From positions 1 through 43,295 of the forward strand of contig JANJXJ010000141.1 of the NCBI GenBank assembly GCA_024709105.1: DNA of 43,295 bases, in the 5' to 3' direction. Source of the DNA: Lentimicrobium sp. Its GTDB lineage: Bacteria > Bacteroidota > Bacteroidia > Bacteroidales > Lentimicrobiaceae. Below the pieces are notes generated by a model. The model did no database searches. It saw nothing but the letters and a program-made list of their open reading frames with translations, and was not told the DNA's origin. The position numbers and the translations under genes are program-made. Shown here in pieces: positions 1 to 7,546 of this stretch. Every line of letters starts with the position of its first letter. Position 1 is the first letter of the stretch.

Positions 1-1
1 A

Positions 2-3000
2 TCACCGTGCATACAAAATTCAATGCCTGTTTACTCTTCATGGAATTATTCCTGGAGCTCTCTGATTTATAATCAGGCAGATCTTGGCAGTTCCAAAACC
101 ATAACTAGCATTGGCCTGCATTGTACAAATGGCCCTAAAACTGTTCCTAACCAGAAGGTTTATATGAAACTTAGCTCAGCAGCTATCTTTTCTAATGCTG
201 GTTATGAAGATCCGGCTAATAATGGTTACACCTTGGTATATGAAGGTTCGCTCACTTTTCAAACTGGATGGAACGAGATTGTTCTGGCAGCGCCATTTGC
301 TTACGATGGTGTGCAAAACCTTATAATTCACTGGGAAAACAGGTGGGGAAATACCTACGGGCCCATGTTTAATGCCACATCATCTGCAATTAACAATAAT
401 AAAAACTGTGGCAGTGATATTGGTTTTCCAGGGACTGGAAGTACAGGTTATCTGAACCCATATCCCAGTGCATTGACCAACATGCGTTTTTATTATCCCT
501 CTGATTTGCCTGCTACACCTCAGAATCCCTATCCCGCTGACAATGCAACAGTTATTCCTGTGGATACATATTTAAGCTGGACACTTGGAGCGAATACTGA
601 AACTTACGATCTGTATTTTGGCACAAATCCAGATGCACTTAATCTTATAGCAGCTGATGTGCCTGCAGTTTCAGGCGTAAATACCTATAACTTCAACGAT
701 TTTCTTGCAGATTCAACCTGGCATTACTGGAGGGTAGCTGCCAAAAACAGCACAACTCAGGAATTATCACCGGTCTGGGACTTTAAAACGGAAGTAGTTA
801 TTGATGAATTCCCTTATAATCAGGGTTTTGAAGATTCAACCGTTTTCCACACATGGCCAGTGCAAAGTGCCTGGGTTACTATACCTGAGTTTTCGTGGTA
901 CGAAAGTGAAGTCAATCCGCATTCGGGTAGTTTATGCGCCAAAGCTTTTAAGCTGGGAAGCAGTCCGGTTTCAATATTGCGGTCTCCGAGAATTTTTCTT
1001 CCCGAAAATCACAGGATTACTTTTAACTGGGCCAATACCGATGCCCGGGTTGCAGGTCATGATACCACGTTTTTTGAAGTTTCTTCCAACGGAGGTAACA
1101 GTTGGCAAACGCTAGCATTTTTGTCTCCTGATGCACCTTCAACTTACGTTGAACAGTCCGTTGACCTCTCTGATTTTTCAGGAACCAACTTCTTCTTCAG
1201 GTATCGCTATGTTACAGATCAAACATTAAATGCAGCATCAGTTTATCTTGATGATATTACGATTGAGGAAATTTCAAATGTTCCTGAGATTGAGTTAAGT
1301 ACAGCCGTAGTTCCTTTCAGGGAGTTATATTCGGGCGGTCAGACCTATGAGAATGTAACAATTACAAACCCGGGTTCTGTTGACCTGGTGATTACCTCAA
1401 CCCAGTCAGCTGTGCCTTTCAGCTGTAGCTACAGCGGAACGATTCCTGCAGGAACTTCTGTTGAAGTGCCGGTATATTTTATAGCCAATACCCCGGGTAG
1501 TTTTTCAGGCAATATTACCTTTGTTATCGAAGGAGATTTCTCAGGCAATAATCAGCTTAGTGTTAGTGGTCTGGTGCTGGAGCCTGGCGATGAATTGTTT
1601 GAAGCTTTTGATGCTTCGGTTCAGATTCCGGAACACTGGAATAAAATCATAAGTCCTACCGATCCCAACAAAGATGTTGTAATCATCACATCATCATTTG
1701 ACCCTCATTCAGTGCCCAATGTGGCCCGCATGTTGAATGCCAATGATATAGAATCACCATTGCTCTTTATTATGCCCGGACTTACCGGTTTTGATTCACG
1801 AGAGTTGAGCTTTTGGGCTAAAAAAGGAGGCGATTTCTATGATCTTGATGTTGTTGTGGGATTAATGGATGATCCTTACCATGCCGAAAGTTTTGTTCCG
1901 GTTCAAACCATGCAGCTTACTCCTGAGCATACCGAATTTACTGTTGTGTTTCCGGCATCAAATAATAAGCCCTACATAGCATTTAAACATGGTGATAATG
2001 TGGCCTGGGCTAGCCTTTGGATTGACGATGTAGAATGGACAAACCCAACTGCAGGCACACCACCCAATCCGGCTAATGTTTTGTATCCGGCCAATAGTGC
2101 TCAAAATGTTGATCTTATGCTGCCGGCCGATTATTTAATCTGGGCCAATGGTGGGGGAGCTCCGGTTGGTTACAGACTGAGCCTCGGAACTGACAATCCG
2201 CCAACCAATATGCTGAATCAGGCAGATTTGGGAGATACCCTGATTTATAGTATAGTTAATGACCTGGATTTCAACACCGTTTATTACTGGCAAATTGTGC
2301 CTTACAACGAATTCGGCAATGCTGTTAATTGTCCGGTATGGTCATTTACTACCATGAACGATCCTTTGGTTAACAACTTCCCGTTCTCGGAAAACTTTGA
2401 TGCATTAATCGCCGGATCGGCCTTTTATTACCCTCCATTCCTTAACGGTAATGTTTATCCTATTGGCTGGACAGACGTAAGTGTTGAAAGTCAGAATATG
2501 TCGTGGACCATGATTGCCAATAGCTCTGGTAATCCAAACATAGCACATTCAGCACCCAATGCCATGCATATGGGCTGGAGTTTCCTTACACCCATGGATG
2601 AATGGCTGATTACTCCGCCAATGCAACTGAAATCTGATAAAATTTATGGAATTAGTTTCGTTTACAAAACTGCAAGCGTTGGCCTGGCAACATCAGAAAA
2701 ACTTGAATTGCTGGTAGGCAGCTCCAATGAACCTTCAGCTTTTACTCAGCAGCTTTTTAATGATTCTAATGTTACCTCGCTTGATTATGTTGATGTTAAA
2801 GTGAATTATACTCCGGCTTCTGACGGTATATATTATTTCGCTTTTCATGGTTACAGCGATCCGTTGCAGTTTTTGCTGTTTGTTGATGATGTTAATATTA
2901 CAGAACAAACCATTATAAATACGGAACTAAATTCATTTGCCGATATACAGGTTTACCCGAATCCGGCAAGTGATTTTGTAAATATCGTGCTTCCCGGTAA

Positions 3001-3172
3001 TATCAGGGAAGGGGAAATTCGTGTAATGGATATGACCGGAAGGTTGTTGTTAACAGATCAGATTAATGTCTCCGGGCATCGCATGAGCACAAGATCATTG
3101 AAAAAAGGAATATATCTTCTTCAAGTCAACTCAGGTGCAGATTCCTGGAATACACGGATAGTAGTTGAGTAG
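2..3172 (+). CDS. Modular secreted adhesin-like protein with T9SS sorting domain (5' truncated)
   Basis: The frame is open to the window edge, so the true start and signal peptide lie outside; the first in-window ATG is at 23. Numbering from that Met (1049 residues), the protein is a chain of extracellular beta modules. Residues ~1-125 are a Bacteroidota beta-sandwich (pattern TLVYEG...GWNEI). A fibronectin-III-like module (~165-255) is followed by a choice-of-anchor J/MAM-like jelly roll (~262-415). A DUF1573/ASPM-like Ig module (~420-520), a second jelly roll, another Fn3-like module (~690-780) and a third jelly roll (~785-965) follow. Residues ~978-1049 form a type A T9SS sorting domain (starts YPNPASDFV, contains DMTGR, KKGIYLLQV). 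The sorting domain implies outer-membrane export and surface attachment or release. No catalytic domain is visible in the part seen; one could lie upstream. A strong hairpin follows the stop. Confidence 0.85.
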   Translation, partial: SPCIQNSMPVYSSWNYSWSSLIYNQADLGSSKTITSIGLHCTNGPKTVPNQKVYMKLSSAAIFSNAGYEDPANNGYTLVYEGSLTFQTGWNEIVLAAPFAYDGVQNLIIHWENRWGNTYGPMFNATSSAINNNKNCGSDIGFPGTGSTGYLNPYPSALTNMRFYYPSDLPATPQNPYPADNATVIPVDTYLSWTLGANTETYDLYFGTNPDALNLIAADVPAVSGVNTYNFNDFLADSTWHYWRVAAKNSTTQELSPVWDFKTEVVIDEFPYNQGFEDSTVFHTWPVQSAWVTIPEFSWYESEVNPHSGSLCAKAFKLGSSPVSILRSPRIFLPENHRITFNWANTDARVAGHDTTFFEVSSNGGNSWQTLAFLSPDAPSTYVEQSVDLSDFSGTNFFFRYRYVTDQTLNAASVYLDDITIEEISNVPEIELSTAVVPFRELYSGGQTYENVTITNPGSVDLVITSTQSAVPFSCSYSGTIPAGTSVEVPVYFIANTPGSFSGNITFVIEGDFSGNNQLSVSGLVLEPGDELFEAFDASVQIPEHWNKIISPTDPNKDVVIITSSFDPHSVPNVARMLNANDIESPLLFIMPGLTGFDSRELSFWAKKGGDFYDLDVVVGLMDDPYHAESFVPVQTMQLTPEHTEFTVVFPASNNKPYIAFKHGDNVAWASLWIDDVEWTNPTAGTPPNPANVLYPANSAQNVDLMLPADYLIWANGGGAPVGYRLSLGTDNPPTNMLNQADLGDTLIYSIVNDLDFNTVYYWQIVPYNEFGNAVNCPVWSFTTMNDPLVNNFPFSENFDALIAGSAFYYPPFLNGNVYPIGWTDVSVESQNMSWTMIANSSGNPNIAHSAPNAMHMGWSFLTPMDEWLITPPMQLKSDKIYGISFVYKTASVGLATSEKLELLVGSSNEPSAFTQQLFNDSNVTSLDYVDVKVNYTPASDGIYYFAFHGYSDPLQFLLFVDDVNITEQTIINTELNSFADIQVYPNPASDFVNIVLPGNIREGEIRVMDMTGRLLLTDQINVSGHRMSTRSLKKGIYLLQVNSGADSWNTRIVVE

Positions 3173-3196
3173 TTGTTTTAAATTGAGGGTGTGTAA

Positions 3197-3225
3197 AAAC
3201 GGGGCAGCATTTTGCTGCCCCGTTT
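3197..3225. terminator. Bidirectional rho-independent terminator
   Basis: A perfect 13-bp stem (AAACGGGGCAGCA with its complement) around a TTT loop sits between the convergent ends of the T9SS protein and bcp. The A-run on the left and T-run on the right mean it can terminate transcripts from both sides. Confidence 0.85.
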
Positions 3226-3261
3226 GCTTAAAAGAAATTTTGATTCTGAAAACAATACAAA

Positions 3262-3714
3262 TCAGGCAAGAATCTGTTTCGCATGATTTTTGGTGTCAAC
3301 TTTTTCAATAACTTCCAAAATTACACCTTCTTCGCTGATAACAAAGGTTGTACGTATTACACCATCGTATTCCTTGCCCATAAACTTCTTTCTTCCCCAA
3401 ACCCCGTAATCATTCAGAATCTTTTTTTCTGTGTCAGCTATAAGCGGAAAAGGCAGGGAATATTTCTCCGTAAACTTTAAATGCGATTTCTCGCTGTCAG
3501 GGCTTACGCCAACGATTTTGTAACCGGCAGCTATTAATGCATCATAGTTGTCGCGCAGGCTGCAGGCTTCTGCAGTGCACCCGGGGGTGTCATCTTTAGG
3601 ATAAAAATATAACACCACTTTATTTCCTTTGAGCGATTCAAGGTTTATTTCATTGCCGTTTTGATCTTTACCGGCAAAATTCGGAGCTTTATCTCCTGCT
3701 TTCAGTGAAGCCAT
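3262..3714 (-). CDS. bcp: Thioredoxin-dependent thiol peroxidase (peroxiredoxin Bcp/PrxQ)
   Basis: A 150-residue AhpC/TSA-fold peroxiredoxin of the Bcp/PrxQ class, the usual length for the family. It reduces hydrogen peroxide and organic hydroperoxides in the cytoplasm using thioredoxin. The active-site run PKDDTPGCTAEAC holds the peroxidatic Cys46 and the resolving Cys51 five residues later, the atypical 2-Cys arrangement of PrxQ. The downstream GVSPDS and FPLIAD motifs are also present. It is monocistronic, convergent with the adhesin gene and divergent from recA. No clear TAnnTTTG promoter was found in the 214-bp recA-bcp gap on this strand. Assignment is secure from the motif and length. 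Confidence 0.95.
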   Translation of the reverse strand: MASLKAGDKAPNFAGKDQNGNEINLESLKGNKVVLYFYPKDDTPGCTAEACSLRDNYDALIAAGYKIVGVSPDSEKSHLKFTEKYSLPFPLIADTEKKILNDYGVWGRKKFMGKEYDGVIRTTFVISEEGVILEVIEKVDTKNHAKQILA

Positions 3715-3903
3715 AATTCTTTTTGTTTAAATTTCGTTTATTGTTCCTTAAACAAATGCTTTGGCTTATGGTTCAAACTCTGATTGAAATAAGGTAATTG
3801 AGAGTACTCCAATATCTGCATTAAATTTTCAGTGAATAAGATTCCTTTAAACTGTTGTTGATAAATATTTTGTGTTCATAAAAAATGTAATCAAACAATT
3901 TAG

Positions 3904-3911
3904 TAATTTTG
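3904..3911 (+). promoter_or_regulatory. -7 promoter box of recA
   Basis: TAATTTTG matches the Bacteroidota -7 consensus TAnnTTTG. Transcription would start near 3917, leaving ~40 nt before ATG 3956. No well-spaced -33 TTG was seen. Confidence 0.5.
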
Positions 3912-3955
3912 GTATTCCAGTATAAAAATTGACAACAATTGAAAATCAAAGCAAT

Positions 3956-4969
3956 ATGAGTAAAGATCAAAAAGAAACCAATCTTGAAAAATTAAAAGCC
4001 CTTCAACTCACCCTCGATAAGATTGAAAAGTCATATGGCAAGGGTACCATCATGAAACTCGGTGCAACCGAGATTGAAGAAATGCCAAGCATCTCAACCG
4101 GTTCAATTGCATTGGATGCCGCACTCGGTGTAAATGGATTGCCCAAAGGCCGCGTTGTAGAAATATATGGTCCTGAGTCATCAGGTAAAACAACGCTGGC
4201 TCTCCATGCTGTGGCTGAATCGCAGAAACAGGGCGGAATTGCTGCCTTTATTGATGCCGAGCATGCTTTCGACAGATTTTATGCGCAGAAGCTGGGCGTT
4301 AATATTGATGAGTTGTTGGTTTCACAGCCTGATAATGGTGAACAGGCACTTGAAATTGCCGAAAACCTCATCAGGTCGGGCGCAATTGATATCATTGTAA
4401 TCGACTCTGTGGCAGCGCTTACTCCCCGCAGCGAAATTGAAGGAGAAATGGGAGACTCCAAGGTTGGTTTACAAGCCAGGCTTATGTCGCAGGCTCTTCG
4501 TAAACTCACCTCTACCATAAGCAAAACAGGATGCTGCTGTATTTTTATCAATCAGCTTCGTGAAAAAATTGGTGTTATGTTCGGAAACCCCGAAACAACT
4601 ACCGGCGGTAATGCATTGAAATTTTACGCTTCGGTCCGACTGGATATCCGCAGGGTTAGCCAGATCAAAGACAATGAAAATGCCATTGGAAACCATGTAA
4701 GGGTGAAAGTGGTTAAAAATAAAGTAGCTCCGCCTTTCAGGCAGGCTGAATTTGATATCATTTATGGTGAAGGTATTTCGAAAACCGGCGAGATTGTTGA
4801 TCTTGGTGTGGATTACAACATCATTAAGAAAAGCGGCTCCTGGTTCAGTTATGGGGAAACCAAGCTTGGTCAGGGCCGGGATGCAGTAAAAAAATTACTT
4901 ATTGACAACCCCGAACTTGCTGATGAACTCGAAAAACTGGTTCGTGAGGCACTTGCCAAAACAGTATAA
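3956..4969 (+). CDS. recA: Recombinase RecA
   Basis: RecA strand-exchange ATPase for homologous recombination and SOS signalling, 337 residues from ATG 3956. Walker A is GPESSGKTT at residues 72-80. Walker B lies around [10 protein letters not shown], and the signature segments [30 protein letters not shown] are intact. An upstream in-frame TTG at 3929 would add nine residues. It directly follows a stop codon and sits only ~12 nt after the expected transcription start, so ATG 3956 (MSKDQKE) is preferred. It is a single gene on the plus strand. The C-terminal tail after the core is short (ends [10 protein letters not shown]) and lacks the long acidic tail of enterobacterial RecA. No LexA-type operator was recognised. 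Confidence 0.98.
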   Translation: MSKDQKETNLEKLKALQLTLDKIEKSYGKGTIMKLGATEIEEMPSISTGSIALDAALGVNGLPKGRVVEIYGPESSGKTTLALHAVAESQKQGGIAAFIDAEHAFDRFYAQKLGVNIDELLVSQPDNGEQALEIAENLIRSGAIDIIVIDSVAALTPRSEIEGEMGDSKVGLQARLMSQALRKLTSTISKTGCCCIFINQLREKIGVMFGNPETTTGGNALKFYASVRLDIRRVSQIKDNENAIGNHVRVKVVKNKVAPPFRQAEFDIIYGEGISKTGEIVDLGVDYNIIKKSGSWFSYGETKLGQGRDAVKKLLIDNPELADELEKLVREALAKTV

Positions 4970-5004
4970 ATTAATTCAGTAAAACTATACTTCAGCCTGT
5001 GCCA

Positions 5005-5034
5005 TTGTGGCATGGGCTGATTTTATTAACTTTG
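5005..5034 (+). promoter_or_regulatory. Promoter (-33 TTG, 19 bp, -7 TAACTTTG) of TPR lipoprotein gene
   Basis: TTG at 5005-5007 and TAACTTTG at 5027-5034 are separated by 19 bp, matching the Bacteroidota consensus in both sequence and spacing. Expected transcription start is ~5040. The promoter lies inside the longest possible reading frame of the next gene (which could begin at GTG 4999), so it decides the start in favour of ATG 5065. Confidence 0.7.
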
Positions 5035-5064
5035 TACCGGATTAACAAAGACTTAACTCAAATT

Positions 5065-6111
5065 ATGCCTGCCTTATCTTTCAGAAGTGCTTTGCTTTCT
5101 GCAGTTTTGATTTCTGCAGCTGCTTTTTTCTCATCCTGTGTAAATGAAAAAATTTCACCTGATAAACAGAAAAATCAAACTGATACTGTCGTCAGTGAAC
5201 TGGAATTACTTAACAGGAAAGTAGCTGAATCAAAAGGAGTTGCAGCGCCTTTGCTTGAAAGGGCTGTATATTTCGCTAAAAATAACCGCTATAATGAAGC
5301 ACTTCAGGATATCAATAGTGCACTTGATCTGGATGATAAAAATCCTGATGTTTATGCTGCTCTTTCTGATGTGTATATGTACGAAGGTAAAATGCAGCGA
5401 TCACTTGATGCTGTAAAAAAAGCGATTGAACTTGCACCCGGCAGAGCCGACCTTGAAGTTAAAAGAGCCCGTATTTTTCTCACCATGAGCGATTACAAAC
5501 AAACGTTTGATGCACTCAGGGAAGCTCTTCGCAAAAATCCTGATAATGCAGAAGCTTTTTTTATAAGTGGTCTGGCTAATGAAGAGATGGGTGATACAGC
5601 CAAAGCTATTGAAAGTTATCAGAAAGCAGTCCTGAAACAGCAAAATCACTATGAATCGCTGAAACAACTGGGCATTCTGTTTGCTGAAAAAAAAGACAGA
5701 ATGGCCATTGATTATCTGAGAAATGCTTCATCTATAAAGCCAAAAAATCCTGAGCCATTATATATTTTGGGAATGTACTATCAGGAAACTAATGAAGCAG
5801 ACAAAGCTCTTGCGGTTTATGAGGAAATTTTGCTGATTGATTCAACTTTTACACTTGCAAATTATAATAAGGGGTATGTTTATCTTGTACTAAAAAATGA
5901 GTATTCCAGTGCTATTGAGGCATTTAACAAGGTTCTTCTCGCTGAGAATGAGAATGCAGATGCCATTTATAACCGGGGACTTGCCTATGAGCAGCTGGGA
6001 GAATATGAAATGGCAAGGAAAGATTATGAAGCCGTATTGAGACTGCGGGTCAACGACGAAAAAACAATCAATGGCTTAAACAGGCTTGATAAAGTTGCAC
6101 CACGAAAATAA
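5065..6111 (+). CDS. TPR-repeat lipoprotein
   Basis: A 348-residue envelope protein. ATG 5065 gives a lipoprotein signal peptide: MPALSFRS, a hydrophobic core, then FFSSC with lipidation at Cys25. A GTG at 4999 in the same frame would bury this signal behind 22 residues and would start before the promoter, so it was rejected. The mature part carries about eight tetratricopeptide repeats from ~residue 60 to the C-terminus, recognisable by repeated A..Y...L.l.P.n.eay phasing (for example NRYNEALQDINSALDLDDKNPDVYAALSDVY split over one repeat). TPR arrays are protein-binding scaffolds; the partner cannot be told from sequence. It has its own promoter and a strong terminator, so it is monocistronic. 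Confidence 0.9.
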   Translation: MPALSFRSALLSAVLISAAAFFSSCVNEKISPDKQKNQTDTVVSELELLNRKVAESKGVAAPLLERAVYFAKNNRYNEALQDINSALDLDDKNPDVYAALSDVYMYEGKMQRSLDAVKKAIELAPGRADLEVKRARIFLTMSDYKQTFDALREALRKNPDNAEAFFISGLANEEMGDTAKAIESYQKAVLKQQNHYESLKQLGILFAEKKDRMAIDYLRNASSIKPKNPEPLYILGMYYQETNEADKALAVYEEILLIDSTFTLANYNKGYVYLVLKNEYSSAIEAFNKVLLAENENADAIYNRGLAYEQLGEYEMARKDYEAVLRLRVNDEKTINGLNRLDKVAPRK

Positions 6112-6116
6112 TTTGC

Positions 6117-6144
6117 AAAGGCCTCTTATTCTAAAGAGGCCTTT
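6117..6144. terminator. Bidirectional rho-independent terminator
   Basis: A perfect 11-bp stem AAAGGCCTCTT/AAGAGGCCTTT with a 6-nt loop is followed by a T-run on the plus strand and an A-run on the left. It separates the convergent TPR lipoprotein and HPt genes. Confidence 0.85.
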
Positions 6145-6162
6145 TTTTGCTGTAAGCTGATT

Positions 6163-6522
6163 TTATTGTGCCTTGATTTCAGTAAGGTCGGTGATCATTT
6201 CGGCAATCATCCCCCTTATAATGGTAAGATCCTGCAGTAAAGCATCCTTATTGAAACCTTCCCCCTCTGTTTCCATAAAGTCAGCCGCACTTCTCTCTAA
6301 GCTTTTTACCTTCTCAAAGGCAGGCTGAGAAGCAAAATTGGCCACCACTCCTTTTAGGCTGTGAGCATTGAACCTAAGCATCTTAAAATCACCATCATTG
6401 ATATTCTGCTCCAATGAATTAAGCCTGTCGGGGCTTTCATTGATAAAGATATCAATAATCTCAATTATTACAGATTTGTCGAAGTACTGAAAAGTTTCAG
6501 TAAATAATTTTTTGTCAACCAT
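6163..6522 (-). CDS. Single-domain HPt histidine phosphotransfer protein
   Basis: A 119-residue all-helical HPt protein. The phospho-accepting histidine is His54 in the motif FNAHSLKGVVANF, which matches the HPt signature HxLKG with the conserved following hydrophobic run. There is no kinase or receiver domain, so it must shuttle phosphate between a hybrid kinase and a receiver encoded elsewhere. The hybrid kinase at the right end of this window and the lone receiver at 22.6-23.0 kb are possible partners, but this is inference. It follows the Feo cluster on the same strand with a 54-bp gap and appears to have its own promoter. No evidence ties it functionally to iron uptake. Confidence 0.9.
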   Translation of the reverse strand: MVDKKLFTETFQYFDKSVIIEIIDIFINESPDRLNSLEQNINDGDFKMLRFNAHSLKGVVANFASQPAFEKVKSLERSAADFMETEGEGFNKDALLQDLTIIRGMIAEMITDLTEIKAQ

Positions 6523-6554
6523 GGAGAGGCGATTTCTGAAGTTTGAAACAAATA

Positions 6555-6587
6555 CAAATTTAGATAGAAAATGTGTTTAAACCTCAA
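6555..6587 (-). promoter_or_regulatory. Promoter of HPt gene
   Basis: On the minus strand TAAATTTG (6555-6562) fits the -7 consensus exactly. A TTG at 6585-6587 lies 22 bp upstream, inside the 3' end of the preceding gene. Predicted transcription start is ~6548, about 26 nt before ATG 6522. Confidence 0.5.
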
Positions 6588-6801
6588 CTTGCCGGCTATT
6601 TATTGCCTGACCGGCCTCTTTTTTTCTGCGGTTTTCTTCAATCTCCTTTTTCAGATCCTGCAGCTGGCATCCTGAACAATCAGAAGCACAACTATTACAG
6701 CCTTTTAGAGGGTCGGTAAACTTCCTGTATAATTTATAGCCTGCCAGTGCAAAAGCAGAACCAGTAATCAGCAAAACTATGAGTTCCTGATAATTTTCCA
6801 T
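6577..6801 (-). CDS. FeoB-associated Cys-rich membrane protein
   Basis: A 74-residue single-pass membrane peptide. Residues ~5-22 form one transmembrane helix (LIVLLITGSAFALAGYKLY). A cysteine cluster follows: Cys35, Cys38, Cys42, Cys45 in GCNSCASDCSGCQ, spacing CX2CX3CX2C. A charged helix (DLKKEIEENRRKK) ends the protein. This layout, one TM helix plus a CxxC-type cluster next to feoB, is that of the FeoB-associated Cys-rich family (Pfam FeoB_associated). The cysteines could bind ferrous iron or a cluster at the membrane face; this role is inferred. It is the third gene of the Feo cluster, 25 bp after the M50-like gene. Confidence 0.85.
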   Translation of the reverse strand: MENYQELIVLLITGSAFALAGYKLYRKFTDPLKGCNSCASDCSGCQLQDLKKEIEENRRKKEAGQAINSRQVEV

Positions 6802-6826
6802 TTTAAATTTGAGTTGAGCTTAGTCA

Positions 6827-7546
6827 TTAAACACCTTGTAATGCGAATAGTTGCATGGGAGGCGGGAAAAAGTTAATAAAACAGTAATATGCTGTAAGCA
6901 AAACAATTGCCAGCGTAATGATTGCCCATAACTGAGAAGGCAAACCGGTGAGCTTTGCTAAAATACTCATATCACCTGCTTTTTTGCTGTTTGAAAAAGC
7001 TAAAAATGTAATTCCTGCTGTTGAAATGATTGCCTCAGCAAAACCAATTAAACCAATAAACAGGAAAAATAAGCCCGATAATCTGGCAGAAAAATGCATT
7101 GCAGCCAGATAACATAAAACTGAGAAAGTAATAAGCCAGAAAATTCCAAAAGTGTTACGAACCAGAAAAATAAGATTGATTATGGCAAGTGAAACCAGCA
7201 TAAAGAAGCCTGTTCTGATATTTCCTGAAGCCCATAACCATATTAATCCGGTTGCCGCAAAAATAGCCAGTGGATAACCGGAAAAAGTGACTAATGCAGC
7301 CCTGAATCTGGATTGGGATTTGGTAAGAGCAGACCCGGATGTGTTTGAATTCAGCTTTATTTCAATCACTTCCCCGCTTAACAAAATGGCAGCCAAAGCA
7401 TGACCATTTTCATGGAACAGCGTGTTAAGGGTCTTAAAAAAGTTGTTGAGGTAGGGTATTTTCAATAACAGCAGTGACAAAGCAAATACTGCATAAAACA
7501 CAGCAGCAGGATTTTTGTCAAAAAATGTTGTTATTTCAGTGGCCAT
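6827..7546 (-). CDS. M50-like integral-membrane metalloprotease in the Feo operon
   Basis: A 239-residue polytopic protein with about six transmembrane segments (~15-30, 83-106, 110-133, 136-155, 158-180, 205-228). HENGH at residues 45-49 is the zinc-binding HExxH of M50 site-2-protease-like enzymes. A distal GDMSILAKLTGLPSQLW block (~191-207) resembles the conserved Asp-containing C-terminal block of M50B peptidases, which would supply the third ligand. The start codon overlaps the feoAB stop (TAATG, 7544-7548), so translation is coupled to the iron transporter. Substrate unknown. It could process a regulatory or transporter component, or be a non-peptidase membrane protein that kept the motif; the Feo link is strong, the enzymatic role inferred. 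Confidence 0.75.
   Translation of the reverse strand: MATEITTFFDKNPAAVFYAVFALSLLLLKIPYLNNFFKTLNTLFHENGHALAAILLSGEVIEIKLNSNTSGSALTKSQSRFRAALVTFSGYPLAIFAATGLIWLWASGNIRTGFFMLVSLAIINLIFLVRNTFGIFWLITFSVLCYLAAMHFSARLSGLFFLFIGLIGFAEAIISTAGITFLAFSNSKKAGDMSILAKLTGLPSQLWAIITLAIVLLTAYYCFINFFPPPMQLFALQGV

Noticed and set aside
801-1115. 104-codon open frame inside the adhesin gene
   Set aside because: Different frame of a clear modular protein; no family likeness or start signal.
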